From contig NZ_JAIWNC010000044.1 in NCBI RefSeq assembly GCF_020216025.1, positions 1 to 64,000 on the forward strand: DNA of 64,000 nucleotides. The letters run 5' to 3'. Below, one piece after another: positions 8,000 through 16,689 of the stretch. Position 1 is the stretch's first letter; every line of letters starts with the position of its first letter. This stretch comes from Jidongwangia harbinensis. GTDB taxonomy: Bacteria; Actinomycetota; Actinomycetes; Mycobacteriales; Micromonosporaceae. The notes under the pieces were generated by a model. That model saw nothing but the letters and a program-made list of their open reading frames with translations. It had not been told where the DNA came from and ran no database searches. Position numbers and translations under genes: made by a program.

Positions 8000-9180
8000 G
8001 CCGATCGTTCCTGTACGCCGCCGCCCGGACCCCGTTCGGCCGGTTCGGCGGCGCGCTCGCCGAGGTGCGCCCGGACGACCTGTCCGCGATCGCCGTCACC
8101 GGGCTGCTCGCCCGTACCCCGGCACTGGACCCGGCCCGGATCTCCGACCTGGTGTGGGGCAACGCGAACGGCGCCGGCGAGGAGAACCGCAACGTGGGCC
8201 GGATGGCGGTGCTGCTCGCCGGCCTGCCCACGTCCGTGCCGGCCACCACCGTGAACCGGCTCTGCGGATCCAGCCTGGACGCCGCGATCATCGCGTCCCG
8301 GGCGGTGGACACCGGCGACGCCGACATCGTGGTGGCCGGCGGCGCGGAGTCGATGACCCGGGCACCGTGGGTGCTGCCCAAGCCGTCCCGCGGTTACCCG
8401 GCGGGACACCTCGCCGCGGTCTCCACCACGCTGGGTTGGCGGCTGGTCAACGACCGGATGCCGGCCGAGTGGACGGTGTCGCTGGGCGAGTGCAACGAGC
8501 AACTGCGGGAGAAGTACGGCATCTCCCGGGACCGCCAGGACGAGTTCGCGCTCCGCTCGCACCGCCTGGCCGCGGCGGCCTGGGCGGACGGCTTCTACGA
8601 CCCGCTGACCGTCGCGGTGCCCGGCACCGACCTGACCCGGGACGAGAGCATCCGTGCGGACACCACGCCGGAGAAGCTGGCCGGGCTGAAGCCGTCGTTC
8701 CGGGCCGACGGGACCATCACGGCGGGCAACGCGTCGCCGCTGAACGACGGCGCCGCGGCCGTCCTGATCGGTTCCGAGGCGGCGGCTGCGGCGATCGGCA
8801 CCGCGCCGCTGGCCCGGATCGCCGGACGTGCCGCGTACGCCGTGGATCCGGTGTTGTTCGGTTTCGCGCCGGTGGAGGCCGCCGAGGCCGCGCTGCGCCG
8901 GGCCGGCATCGGCTGGTCCGACGTCGGCGCGGTCGAGCTGAACGAGGCGTTCGCGGTGCAGTCGCTGGCCTGCGTCGACGCCTGGGGCGTGGACCCGGAC
9001 CTGGTGAACACCAGCGGCGGCGCCATCGCCATCGGCCACCCGCTCGGCGCGTCCGGTGCGCGCATCCTCGGCACCCTGGCGCACGTGTTGCGGGAACGCC
9101 GGGAGCGCTGGGGCGTCGCGGCCATCTGCATCGGCGTGGGGCAGGCGCTGGCCGTGGTCCTCGAGAACGTGGCGGGCTGA
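7996..9180 (+). CDS. pcaF: Beta-ketoadipyl-CoA thiolase
   Basis: The thiolase cleaves 3-oxoadipyl-CoA with CoA into succinyl-CoA and acetyl-CoA, the last step of the pathway. All three thiolase signatures are present: the acyl-accepting Cys90 in VNRLCGSSLDA, His in GGAIAIGHPLGASGAR, and the C-terminal catalytic Cys in AICIGVGQALAVV. The length of 394 residues is standard. The GTG at 7996 overlaps the pcaL stop by 4 bases. General acetyl-CoA acetyltransferase activity is an alternative, but the operon context strongly supports PcaF. Confidence 0.93.
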   Translation: MSRSFLYAAARTPFGRFGGALAEVRPDDLSAIAVTGLLARTPALDPARISDLVWGNANGAGEENRNVGRMAVLLAGLPTSVPATTVNRLCGSSLDAAIIASRAVDTGDADIVVAGGAESMTRAPWVLPKPSRGYPAGHLAAVSTTLGWRLVNDRMPAEWTVSLGECNEQLREKYGISRDRQDEFALRSHRLAAAAWADGFYDPLTVAVPGTDLTRDESIRADTTPEKLAGLKPSFRADGTITAGNASPLNDGAAAVLIGSEAAAAAIGTAPLARIAGRAAYAVDPVLFGFAPVEAAEAALRRAGIGWSDVGAVELNEAFAVQSLACVDAWGVDPDLVNTSGGAIAIGHPLGASGARILGTLAHVLRERRERWGVAAICIGVGQALAVVLENVAG

Positions 9181-9842
9181 TGGGCAAGGTGATGCCCGGC
9201 CCGGCCGAGGCGGTCACCGGCGTCGGCGACGGGGCCACCGTGCTGATCGGCGGCTTCGGCCTGGCCGGCATGCCGGTGCACCTGGTCGACGCGCTGATCG
9301 GCCTCGGCGTGGGCGACCTGACCGTGGTGAGCAACAACGCCGGCAACGGCGACACCGGCCTGGCCGCCCTGCTGGCCGCGGGCCGGGTCCGCAAGGTGAT
9401 CTGCTCGTTCCCGCGGCAGGCCGACTCGTACGTCTTCGACCGCCTGTACCGGGCCGGCAAGATCGAACTGGAGGTCGTCCCGCAGGGCAATCTGGCCGAG
9501 CGGATGCGCGCGGCCGGCGCCGGGATCGGCGCCTTCTACTGCCCGACCGGCGTCGGGACCCCGCTTGCCGACGGCAAGGAGACCCGGACCATCGACGGCC
9601 GGGAGTACGTGCTGGAGTACCCGATCCACGGCGACGTGGCGCTGATCGGGGCGCACGCCGGCGACCCCCTCGGCAACCTGGTCTACCGCAAGACGGCCCG
9701 CAACTTCGGGCCGGTGATGGCGACCGCGGCCACGGTCACCGTCGCGCAGGTGACGCACCTGGTGGCGGTCGGGCAGCTCGACCCGGAGGCCGTGGTGACC
9801 CCCGGGATCTACGTCGACCGTCTGGTGGAGGTGGGCCGGTGA
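9180..9842 (+). CDS. pcaI: 3-oxoadipate CoA-transferase subunit A
   Basis: This is the alpha subunit of the heteromeric family I CoA-transferase that moves CoA from succinyl-CoA to 3-oxoadipate. The glycine-rich DGATVLIGGFGLAGMP near the N-terminus and GAFYCPTGVGTPLADGKE are family hallmarks. It has 220 residues, matching SCOT A subunits. The ATG at 9180 shares one base with the pcaF stop. It must pair with PcaJ, whose gene overlaps its end. Acetoacetate as substrate cannot be excluded from sequence alone; the operon favours oxoadipate. Confidence 0.92.
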   Translation: MGKVMPGPAEAVTGVGDGATVLIGGFGLAGMPVHLVDALIGLGVGDLTVVSNNAGNGDTGLAALLAAGRVRKVICSFPRQADSYVFDRLYRAGKIELEVVPQGNLAERMRAAGAGIGAFYCPTGVGTPLADGKETRTIDGREYVLEYPIHGDVALIGAHAGDPLGNLVYRKTARNFGPVMATAATVTVAQVTHLVAVGQLDPEAVVTPGIYVDRLVEVGR

Positions 9843-10501
9843 CCGGCACGGTGGAGCACCCGGACCGGCCGCCGCTGGACCGCGACGAGATGGCCCGGGT
9901 GGTGGCCCGCGACATCCCGGACGGCGCGTACGTGAACCTCGGCATCGGCCAGCCCACCGCGGTCGCCGACCATCTCGACCCGGCCCGCGGCATCATCCTG
10001 CACACCGAGAACGGGATGCTCGGGATGGGCCCGCCGGCGGTCGGCGACGACGTCGACCCGGACCTGACGAACGCCGGCAAGCAGCCGGTCACCGAGCTGC
10101 CCGGGGCGGCGTACTTCCACCACGCCGACTCGTTCGCGATGATGCGCGGCGGTCACCTCGACGTCTGCATCATGGGCGCGTTCCAGGTGTCCGAGCGCGG
10201 CGACCTGGCGAACTGGCACACCGGCGCGCCGGACGCGATCCCGGCGGTGGGCGGCGCCATGGACCTGGCCATCGGCGCCAAGGAGGTCTTCGTGATGATG
10301 GCGCTGTTCGCCCGGGACGGCACGCCGAAGCTGGTGCCGCGGTGCACGTACCCGCTCACCGGCCTGGCGTGCGTGAGCCGCGTCTACACCGAGCTGGCCA
10401 CGTTCCGGGTGGGCCCGGACGGGGTCCGGGTGGTGGAGACGTTCGGGACCACGGTGGCCGAACTGGCGCGGCGGGTGCCGGTCATCCATCGATTAGCATG
10501 A
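9839..10501 (+). CDS. pcaJ: 3-oxoadipate CoA-transferase subunit B
   Basis: The beta subunit carries the catalytic glutamate (Glu57) in ILHTENGMLGMG, which forms the glutamyl-CoA thioester. VNLGIGQPTAVADHL is the upstream conserved segment. It is 220 residues long, the same as PcaI, and closes the operon. The GTG at 9839 overlaps the pcaI stop by 4 bases. The next gene begins only 4 bases after the TGA at 10499-10501 but encodes an unrelated secreted esterase. Confidence 0.93.
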   Translation: MTGTVEHPDRPPLDRDEMARVVARDIPDGAYVNLGIGQPTAVADHLDPARGIILHTENGMLGMGPPAVGDDVDPDLTNAGKQPVTELPGAAYFHHADSFAMMRGGHLDVCIMGAFQVSERGDLANWHTGAPDAIPAVGGAMDLAIGAKEVFVMMALFARDGTPKLVPRCTYPLTGLACVSRVYTELATFRVGPDGVRVVETFGTTVAELARRVPVIHRLA

Positions 10502-10505
10502 TTGG

Positions 10506-11618
10506 ATGACGCTGGTCCCCCGTACCGCACGCCTGGGCGCCGCACTGCTCGCCGCCGCCCTGGCCACCACCGCCGCACCGCCGCCGGCCCAGGCCGCACC
10601 GGGCGTACCCGTCATCGCGCACACCGCCGGACGGGTCCAGTTCGACGGCACGTCCACCGCCCGGTACAGCTGGCCCGGCGTCTACTTCGAGGGCGTGTTC
10701 CACGGCACCGGCGTCGGGATCGTGCTGAACGACGCCGCCGCCGACTACGACGTGCAGATCGACGGCGTCACCGTGGCCACTCTGGTGGCTCCCGGCCGGA
10801 TCACCCACCGGGTCGGCGGCCTGGCCGACGGCGTACACCGGGTGCGGCTGGTGAAGCGCTCGGAAAGCCCCTGGGCGACCAGCGAGTTCGGCGGCTTCGT
10901 CGCGGAGCCCGGCGGCGCGGTCCCGCCCCGGCCGGCCCGGCGCACCCGGCAGATCGAGTTCATCGGCGACTCCTACACCGCCGGGTACGGCAACCTCTCC
11001 GCCACCCGGGACTGCACCGGCGACGAGGTGCACCGCACCACCAACGCCGACCTGAGCTTCGGCGCCCTCACCGCGCGCCGGCTGAGCGCCGACTACCAGA
11101 TCAACGCGTTCTCCGGCCGCGGCATGGTGCGCAACTACAACGGCGGCGAGCCCGGCACCGACTACCGCACGTACTACGACCGCGCGCTCCTCGCCGTCGA
11201 CGGCGACGTCTGGCGCCGGCCGGCCCACTGGCGCCCCCAACTGGTCGTGATCGGGCTCGGCATCAACGACTTCTCCACCCCGGTGCGCGAGGGCGAACCC
11301 TGGACACCGGAGTCGCTGCGGGCGGCGTACCGGACCGCGTACCACGGCTTCCTCGACAAGCTCCGCACCCGGTACGGCCCGCTGACCACGATCGTGGTCA
11401 GCGCGACGGCCGTGTCCGGCAGCACCGCGCTCGCCGAGACGACCGAGCAGATCGTCCGGGAGCGCAACGCCGCCGGCGACGACCGGGTCCGTTACTGGTA
11501 CTACGACAGCGCCGGACTCGACTACGCCGGCTGCCACTGGCACCCGTCCCGGCAGGACCACGAGATCATCGCCGGCCGGCTCGGCGACCTCGTCGCCACC
11601 CTGCCGCTGGACTGGTGA
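10506..11618 (+). CDS. Secreted SGNH/GDSL acetyl esterase (CE2-like)
   Basis: The signal peptide is residues 1-31 (AQA-A). A jelly-roll N-terminal domain (about 36-135, with WPGVYFEGVFHGTGV) precedes an SGNH hydrolase domain. This two-domain plan is that of CE2 deacetylases acting on xylan and glucomannan oligosaccharides. Block I GDSYTAGYGN gives Ser156, GLGINDFSTP is block III and CHWHPS supplies the catalytic His with a Trp instead of the usual Asp, as seen in CE2 enzymes. It starts 4 bases after pcaJ. TAGCAT at 10494-10499, inside the end of pcaJ, lies 6 bases before the ATG, so a leaderless transcript of its own is possible. Confidence 0.85.
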   Translation: MTLVPRTARLGAALLAAALATTAAPPPAQAAPGVPVIAHTAGRVQFDGTSTARYSWPGVYFEGVFHGTGVGIVLNDAAADYDVQIDGVTVATLVAPGRITHRVGGLADGVHRVRLVKRSESPWATSEFGGFVAEPGGAVPPRPARRTRQIEFIGDSYTAGYGNLSATRDCTGDEVHRTTNADLSFGALTARRLSADYQINAFSGRGMVRNYNGGEPGTDYRTYYDRALLAVDGDVWRRPAHWRPQLVVIGLGINDFSTPVREGEPWTPESLRAAYRTAYHGFLDKLRTRYGPLTTIVVSATAVSGSTALAETTEQIVRERNAAGDDRVRYWYYDSAGLDYAGCHWHPSRQDHEIIAGRLGDLVATLPLDW

Positions 11619-11633
11619 CGGCGCCCTCCGGGG

Positions 11634-12776
11634 CTAGACCACGACGACCCGGGGCAGCGGAAACCCGTTGAACTGGGAAGCATAGGCGGCGGTATAGGCG
11701 CCAGTCGATCCGACGCTCAGCACGTCGCCCTCCCGCAGTCCTTCGGACAATGGCACGTCCCGGGCGAAAGTATCCTGGCTGTCGCACGTCGGCCCGGTCA
11801 CCTGGAAGGCGCGGCGGCGTTCGTCGGCACGCGAGTCGCGGACCGGGTAGCGCAGATTCCCGCCGGTTTCCAGCACCTCCATCATCCCGTTGAACACGCC
11901 AAGATCGGTGTGCGCGAACCAGCCGTTCGGCCGCCGCGCCACACCGATGACCGTGCATCGGAACGTGCCCGCCTCGGCTACCAGACAACGGCCCGGTTCG
12001 GCGTACACCTCGACCGGATACGGAAGCTCGGCGACCCTTTTCGAGACGACGTCACCGAATAGCGCGAGGGACGGCACCGGTTCGTCGTACACGGCCGGGA
12101 AGCCGCCGCCGATGTCCACCATTTCCAGCCGGATACCGTCCCGCTGCAATCCGGCGAGCAGCGTCGCGACATCCGCCAGCGGCCCTTCCAGTGCGGCCGG
12201 CTCGAGCGTCTGCGACCCCATGTGGAACGTCACGCCGTACGGCACCAGCGACAGATCCCGGGCCAGCCGCAGCAACTCCCGGGCGGTGCCCGCGTCCACG
12301 CCGAACTTGCCCTCGCTGGGCACCACGCTGTCCCCACCGCCGGTCGCCAGGCGCACGTACACACAGCTGCCCGGCGCCTCGTCGGCCACCCGGAACAGCT
12401 CCTCCACCGAATCCACGGCAAACCGGTAGACCCCGGCGAGGGCGGCCTCCCGGGTCTGCCGCCGGGCCCGGACCGGGTTGCTGAAGAGCAGATCCGCCGG
12501 GCGTACGCCGATGGACGCGAGCGTGCGCACCTCGGCGACCGAGGCCACCTCGAACCCGCTGCCCGCGTCCCGCAACACCCTTAGCACATCCTTGTCCGGA
12601 TTGCATTTCGTGGCATAGCAGGCCCGTACTTGCGGGAAGGCATTGCAAAACTCGTCGAAAGCGGCAACGATTCGAGCCGCGTTCATTTCCAGCACCGGCG
12701 TTCCGTCGGCGTCCTGATCATCGGGCGACGCCGGAACGGGCGAGGCAACGGCGCAGCGCAAATCTGCAACTTGCAA
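11634..12776 (-). CDS. PLP-dependent ornithine/lysine/diaminopimelate-type decarboxylase
   Basis: This is a fold-III decarboxylase of the Orn/DAP/Arg group. YATKCNP holds the PLP-binding lysine, HMGSQT the stacking His, DIGGGFP the glycine loop, EPGRCLVAEAG the phosphate-binding segment and GPTCDSQD the catalytic Cys from the partner subunit. The C-terminal GAYTAAYASQFNGF matches ornithine decarboxylases, so putrescine or cadaverine formation is more likely than lysine biosynthesis. The start chosen is TTG at 12776, with AAGGGG 7 bases upstream; it gives 380 residues, a normal length. The first bases and the upstream region are AT-richer than their surroundings. It converges on the SGNH gene with a 15-base gap. 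Confidence 0.85.
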   Translation of the reverse strand: MQVADLRCAVASPVPASPDDQDADGTPVLEMNAARIVAAFDEFCNAFPQVRACYATKCNPDKDVLRVLRDAGSGFEVASVAEVRTLASIGVRPADLLFSNPVRARRQTREAALAGVYRFAVDSVEELFRVADEAPGSCVYVRLATGGGDSVVPSEGKFGVDAGTARELLRLARDLSLVPYGVTFHMGSQTLEPAALEGPLADVATLLAGLQRDGIRLEMVDIGGGFPAVYDEPVPSLALFGDVVSKRVAELPYPVEVYAEPGRCLVAEAGTFRCTVIGVARRPNGWFAHTDLGVFNGMMEVLETGGNLRYPVRDSRADERRRAFQVTGPTCDSQDTFARDVPLSEGLREGDVLSVGSTGAYTAAYASQFNGFPLPRVVVV

Positions 12777-13276
12777 TGGAAGCCCCTTACTGGCAGTGGC
12801 GACTTCAAAGCCGAGAGTACACGGGGATTGAGCTAGGTCAAATAGTCCGCGCTCGATTCCATGACACCGGCACTGACGTCGAAAAACGCGAAGCATGCGC
12901 GTTTCGGATAGGACTTCGAGTACTGGACTTCTTGTTTACTACACCGCGCGCTAAACCCGAATAGAAATGGCATCAAGTCTTTCCCAAGCGGAAACCAGCC
13001 CGACAACAAGCGGTTCCCATCCCTCGCCAACGAGCCCACTCGGCAACGGTGACGGCCCCGCCGAGGCCGTTGTTCCGGCACCACCCCCGAGGCGGCCGCT
13101 CGACGCCGGCACGGGCCCGCGCCGACCGGCGCGTGCGCAACCTACGGCGCGAAGCCACTCCCGGCCCCCGCCTCGCCACCCTCCGACGCCCCGGCCATGC
13201 CACGGGTGGCAGCCTCATCCCCCTACCTCCGCCGAACCGACACGCACTGCGCCCCGGCCGGGGTGCGCTGCCGTAC

Positions 13277-13294
13277 CACTGGAGCGCTCCAGTG
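13277..13294. repeat. Dispersed palindrome family, short copy
   Basis: CACTGGAGCGCTCCAGTG is an 18-bp perfect palindrome. The left flank continues GTAC as in the longer copies at 23729 and 48376, but the right flank (ACGTGAC) diverges, so this copy looks truncated on one side. The core GGAGCGCTCC is shared with the copies at 20448-20481, 23729-23774 and 48376-48423. Confidence 0.7.
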
Positions 13295-13334
13295 ACGTGA
13301 CTTCACCAAGGCTGGCTGTTAACCGCATATGCGC

Positions 13335-13660
13335 GTGTGCGGATTCGCGGCAGCCACCGCACCTGAACTCCACACGCCCAACCGGTGGCTGCAGGCTGTG
13401 CGGATCTGCGGCACCCACCGCACCCAAACTCCACACGCCCAACCGGCGGCTGCAGGCCGTGCCGATCTGCGGCACCCACCGCACCCAAACTCCACACCTC
13501 CTGCCGGCGGCTGCAGGCCGTGCCGATCTGCGGCACCCACCGCACCCAAACTCCACACGCCCAACCGGCGGCTGCAAGCCGTGCCGACCTGCGGCACCCA
13601 CCGCACCCAAACTCCACACCTCCTGCCGGCGGCTGCAGGCTGTGCCGATCTGCGGCAGTA
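13335..13660. repeat. 61-bp tandem repeat, about 5.3 copies
   Basis: The segment AACTCCACAC recurs at 13366, 13427, 13488, 13549 and 13610, exactly 61 bases apart; a degenerate copy precedes and a partial copy ends the array. Units come in two forms that differ only in the 8-9 bases after the CACAC: CGCCCAACC or CTCCTGCC, in the order A-A-B-A-B. Most units contain GTGCCGATCTGCGGCAC, a hairpin with 6-bp stem and 5-base loop. Because 61 is not a multiple of 3, the array cannot encode a peptide repeat in one frame. There are no unique spacers, so it is not a CRISPR array. Confidence 0.85.
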
Positions 13661-13926
13661 TGCGAGCGGCGCGGAACTGCGACAGCGGACCGGCGACTGC
13701 CCGCGCTCAAGGGTGCGAAAGTCGCTGGCGTCGGCCGCGCCGACCGGTTCTGGCCGGCCGGCCGGCCTGGCACCGCACGCATGCATCGCCGCCCAGTCTG
13801 CGGAACCAGGCACCAGGATGGGCACCCCGCCTACGACCGACTCCCATCGGCCACCAGCGCCCCGGCTGAGCACCTAAGTGGATCAAACGCTCGCCCACTC
13901 CAACGCCAGGGAAGGCACCCAACTTA

Positions 13927-14007
13927 AGATCTTGGGGCCGAAGTCGAACCGTGAAGGCGGAAGGCCCCGGATGCATTACGCCAGGGTCCGACCAACCACC
14001 AAGATCT
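13927..14007. repeat. Inverted repeat with AGATCTTGG arms
   Basis: AGATCTTGG at 13927-13935 faces CCAAGATCT at 13999-14007, enclosing 63 bases. The left arm runs on into GGGCC, and a GGCCCC within the loop can pair with it. A related arm pair (CGATCTTGG and CCAAGATCG) occurs at 48169-48239. The role is unknown; it could be a decayed non-autonomous element or a structured RNA. Confidence 0.5.
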
Positions 14008-14280
14008 GGCCTACCAGACGAGCCCAATCGAGTCATTCCCCCTCCGCCCGCGTGGTTACGCTCCGGTACTGGTCGGTGCGCACACACCGCCCACGGGCAG
14101 CACACACGCACCGTCACATGAACGTCTCAAACCCGCCGCACCGGCAAAGGCCATCGGCATGCGTGGAGGGGTCGGGAGGTAGCGGACGGGCCTCGGCAGG
14201 TGCTCGCCTCAGCCATTGCATCGGGAAGGCACCCGTAGGGCTCACAACCTGAGATGTCGCACCGTGCCCGCAGCCCCGCG

Positions 14281-14405
14281 CCACTGCAGGCCCCACACCG
14301 CAGCGCCGCACCGTAGGCCCCGCACCGCTCCACCGCAGCGCCGCAGCCCCCCGTACCGCTCCACTACAGCGCCGCACCGCAGCGCCTCGCCTCGCCTCGC
14401 CTCGA
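14281..14405. repeat. C-rich simple-sequence tract
   Basis: Short imperfect repeats of the type CCGCAGCGCCGCACCG are followed by CCTCG units. The plus strand is rich in C and poor in A and T. No coding function is supported. Confidence 0.5.
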
Positions 14406-14524
14406 GGACACCGCACCGCCGCGTCGCGGCCGGGGACCAACGACCCGGACGCCCCGAGGTGCGTCACCCGTACGAGTGATTTGCCCAGCAAGGGCCGCCG
14501 GGCGGGGTGCCCCGGACAGCAGAG

Positions 14525-14547
14525 CGGGGCGCCCGACGGGCGCCCCG
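14525..14547 (-). terminator. GC hairpin downstream of the DUF397 gene
   Basis: CGGGGCGCCC and GGGCGCCCCG form a perfect 10-bp stem with a GAC loop, 120 bases past the stop of the minus-strand DUF397 gene. There is no T-run, as is common for actinobacterial hairpin terminators. It is the first strong hairpin reached by that transcript. Confidence 0.5.
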
Positions 14548-14666
14548 AACTGCTGGTTCACAGCGATCTACATGGACCTTTGCATCATCTTTAAAGAGAC
14601 TTCATGATCCAGAGAAGTTGACTTTGAGTTGCCACTTCCCATCGCTGCGTGCTGGTGGCTAGTCTC

Positions 14667-14882
14667 TCATTTGCTGATATCGAACTCGCCAGCTTTGGCC
14701 GAGTTCACAAACTCGGCCCAATTAGCCGAGTTGAAGATGAGAGCTGGACCCGACGGGTTCTTGCTGTCGCGGACGGCAACAACTGTGTCTAGGACTGCGA
14801 CCTCGACACAGTTGTTGCCGCCGTTTCCATTGCTGCGACTGCTCTTTTTCCAAACAGCGGCAGTGAGATCATGCGCGGACAT
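14667..14882 (-). CDS. DUF397 domain protein
   Basis: This is a 71-residue protein with the DUF397 pattern: WKKSSRSNGNGGNNCVEVA, then VAVRDSKNPSGPALIF and a final WAEFVNSAKAGEF. DUF397 proteins are usually encoded beside XRE regulators with a DUF5753 domain and are thought to act with them as a regulatory pair in streptomycetes and relatives; the biochemical role is not established. Here the XRE gene lies 41 bases upstream on the same strand. The DNA is less GC-rich than most of the window. Confidence 0.9.
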   Translation of the reverse strand: MSAHDLTAAVWKKSSRSNGNGGNNCVEVAVLDTVVAVRDSKNPSGPALIFNSANWAEFVNSAKAGEFDISK

Positions 14883-14923
14883 TTACCGAGCACCTCCCTT
14901 CGATATGCGATTGTCGTTTCGGG

Positions 14924-15772
14924 CTACGTGTCAAGTAGGCCCTGGATGATCTTGATCGAGGAGGTCGGATCGAGTGCCCTGGCGCTCAATCGCGAGAACT
15001 CCTCTCGGTAACGAGCGACCTCTGATGGTTGCTCTTCGTAGTAGTCTCCCGCAAGACCCTCCAGGTAGACAACATCCAAATGGGTGGTCTCCCGGAACTC
15101 CAAAATCGCTGCTGAGCCGCCCAGGAACTGGTGTTCGCCGGCGTCGTAGGGCAGGATCTGCAGCACCACGTTGGGTAATTGTGCGACCTCGCTCAGATGT
15201 TGCCACTGCTCACGCATGACGTCCTGGCCGCCGATCACGCGCCGGACCACGGATTCGTCCACCACCGCCGACAGCTCCAAGGGGTTCGCGCCGCGCAGCC
15301 GGTCCTGCCGCTTGCGCCGGAGCGCGACCCGCCGATCCAGATGTTGCGGGGGGTCCGACGGACGCCCGGTGCGCATCAACGCGCGCATGTACGACTCGGT
15401 CTGCAGCAGGCCGGGCAACACGATCGGCTCCCAGGCGCACAATGTGGACGCCTCCTGCTCCAGGCCGACGAAGTTGCCCGGCCGCATGATGTCGCGGTAG
15501 TCGGTCCACCAGGTCCGCTCGCGGGACAGGCGGGCCAGCGCGATCAGCGCCTCGCGGTACTCCTCGTCGACCACCCGGTACAGGGTGAGCAGGTCACGTA
15601 CGTCGCGAGGGGTCACCGCGACCCGCGCCGTCTCGATGCGGGTGACCTTGGCGGCGTGCCACTCGAAATGTCGGGAGACATTTTCCTGCGTCAATCCTGC
15701 GGCCTCGCGGCAACGTTTGAGCTCGGTACCCAGTCGGCGACGCCGCAGCGTAGGTCCTTCGTCTAGCGACAT
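14924..15772 (-). CDS. XRE-family regulator with DUF5753 domain
   Basis: The 282-residue protein begins with a helix-turn-helix (about residues 12-68, LGTELKRCREAAGLTQENVS) followed by a DUF5753 domain with RTWWTDYRD, EAxTLCAWEPIVLPGLLQTESYMRAL and the C-terminal EHQFLGGSAAILEF segment. Such regulators pair with the adjacent small DUF397 protein. The ATG at 15772 has GGAG 6 bases upstream; longer in-frame starts lack support. It is divergent from the GPP34 gene. The target genes are not known, but the shared intergenic region (15773-15984) is the natural place to look. Confidence 0.88.
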   Translation of the reverse strand: MSLDEGPTLRRRRLGTELKRCREAAGLTQENVSRHFEWHAAKVTRIETARVAVTPRDVRDLLTLYRVVDEEYREALIALARLSRERTWWTDYRDIMRPGNFVGLEQEASTLCAWEPIVLPGLLQTESYMRALMRTGRPSDPPQHLDRRVALRRKRQDRLRGANPLELSAVVDESVVRRVIGGQDVMREQWQHLSEVAQLPNVVLQILPYDAGEHQFLGGSAAILEFRETTHLDVVYLEGLAGDYYEEQPSEVARYREEFSRLSARALDPTSSIKIIQGLLDT

Positions 15773-15984
15773 CGGGACTCCTCGATCTTGAAACCCGTCA
15801 TTATCCGTTTTGCGCGAGCCCGTTATCCATCGACAGCGCCCACGGGATGATCCCGAGTCTAGTACTTCTTGCGTCCTCCTCAGGGTTGGGTACATGATGC
15901 ACCGGACAGCGAGTTAGGACGTCATATACGGCAGGTTGAAGCCGCTTGACGATCTCTAGTCATGTGTCTAAGGAGCGTGGCGGC

Positions 15985-16623
15985 GTGTTGGCTGACCAGT
16001 TCTTCCTGATCGCGCACGAGGACCGGACGGGTCGTTCCCGGTTGCATCCCCGCGCCACCGGATTAGGTCTCGCCGGGGCCCTGCTCGGGGAATTGGTGCT
16101 GGCCGGCCGCCTTCGCATTTTCGAGGGCGACCTGCACATCGCCAGCCCGAACCCACCGCACGACGCACTCTCGCACGACATTCTTGATCTTCTTATCGCG
16201 CAGCCGCAGCACCGTGACGTGCGCATTTGGCTGGCCTATCTGTCGCAGGATGCGGCGCACAAAGTGGGCGAGCGGCTGGAGCGGTCCGGCGCCGTCGAAT
16301 CGGTGACCCGGCGCAAGATGCTGAGCACCCAGACGCTGTACATGCCGAACAACGAGGCGCAGCGCAACGCGGCCGCCTGGGCGCCGATGCGGCTGGCCAA
16401 CATGCTGGTCCGCGGGATGGACATGTCGTCCAGCGACCGCACGCTGGTCGGCCTGGTGGCCGCCACCGGGCTGACCCGGCACGTGCTGTGGGACTTCGAG
16501 ATTCACCGTCAGGCCTTCCTCAACCTGCCCAGTGTGGTGGGTGGCCTCCCCGACGACCTGCGCCAGCTCGTCGAGCTGACCGAGGCGTCCGTGGGTTCGG
16601 TGCTGGCCGTCGGTCGCCGGTGA
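15985..16623 (+). CDS. GPP34 (GOLPH3/Vps74-like) family protein
   Basis: The 212-residue protein carries the GPP34 pattern: RFFLIAHED-type start, GLAGALLGELVLAGRLRIFEGDLHIA, and a helical core with VGERLERSGAV near the middle. In eukaryotes the family binds phosphatidylinositol-4-phosphate at the Golgi. Actinobacterial members are numerous and uncharacterised, and membrane or lipid binding is a guess. The GTG at 15985 is preceded by AAGGAG with 9-base spacing; a TTG at 15946 lacks such a site. An amino acid permease follows 66 bases downstream. Confidence 0.82.
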   Translation: MLADQFFLIAHEDRTGRSRLHPRATGLGLAGALLGELVLAGRLRIFEGDLHIASPNPPHDALSHDILDLLIAQPQHRDVRIWLAYLSQDAAHKVGERLERSGAVESVTRRKMLSTQTLYMPNNEAQRNAAAWAPMRLANMLVRGMDMSSSDRTLVGLVAATGLTRHVLWDFEIHRQAFLNLPSVVGGLPDDLRQLVELTEASVGSVLAVGRR

Positions 16624-16689
16624 GCCGGTGTGGGGAGGCATCACCTCAAGCGTGACAACCAGCAGCAATGGGCCGCCGGGAGGCAGTTG

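Larger units (their letters stand above)
12777..14666. other. Non-coding, repeat-rich interval
   Basis: I find no convincing gene in these 1.9 kb. It holds an AT-richer stretch upstream of the decarboxylase (12780-12965), one copy of the dispersed palindrome (13277-13294), a 61-bp tandem repeat (13335-13660), an inverted repeat with AGATCTTGG arms (13927-14007), a C-rich simple-sequence tract (14281-14405) and a GC hairpin (14525-14547). Open frames here lack ribosome sites, have no recognisable domains and mostly arise from the repeats. Confidence 0.6.

Noticed and set aside
13335..13660. CRISPR array
   Set aside because: The units are contiguous with no unique spacers, and no cas gene lies nearby.
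13303..13877. Frames encoding repeated Cys/Arg/Ala peptides over the tandem array
   Set aside because: All three frames on both strands are open across the array because the unit is 61 bases. The peptide changes with each unit, and there is no ribosome site, so coding is not supported.
14277..14470. Possible small basic protein in the C-rich tract
   Set aside because: Simple-sequence DNA gives His/Arg/Pro/Ala-rich frames in several phases; no start signal or conserved motif.
15946..15984. Upstream TTG start for the GPP34 protein
   Set aside because: The AAGGAG at 15970-15975 is correctly placed for the GTG at 15985, while the TTG has no ribosome site.
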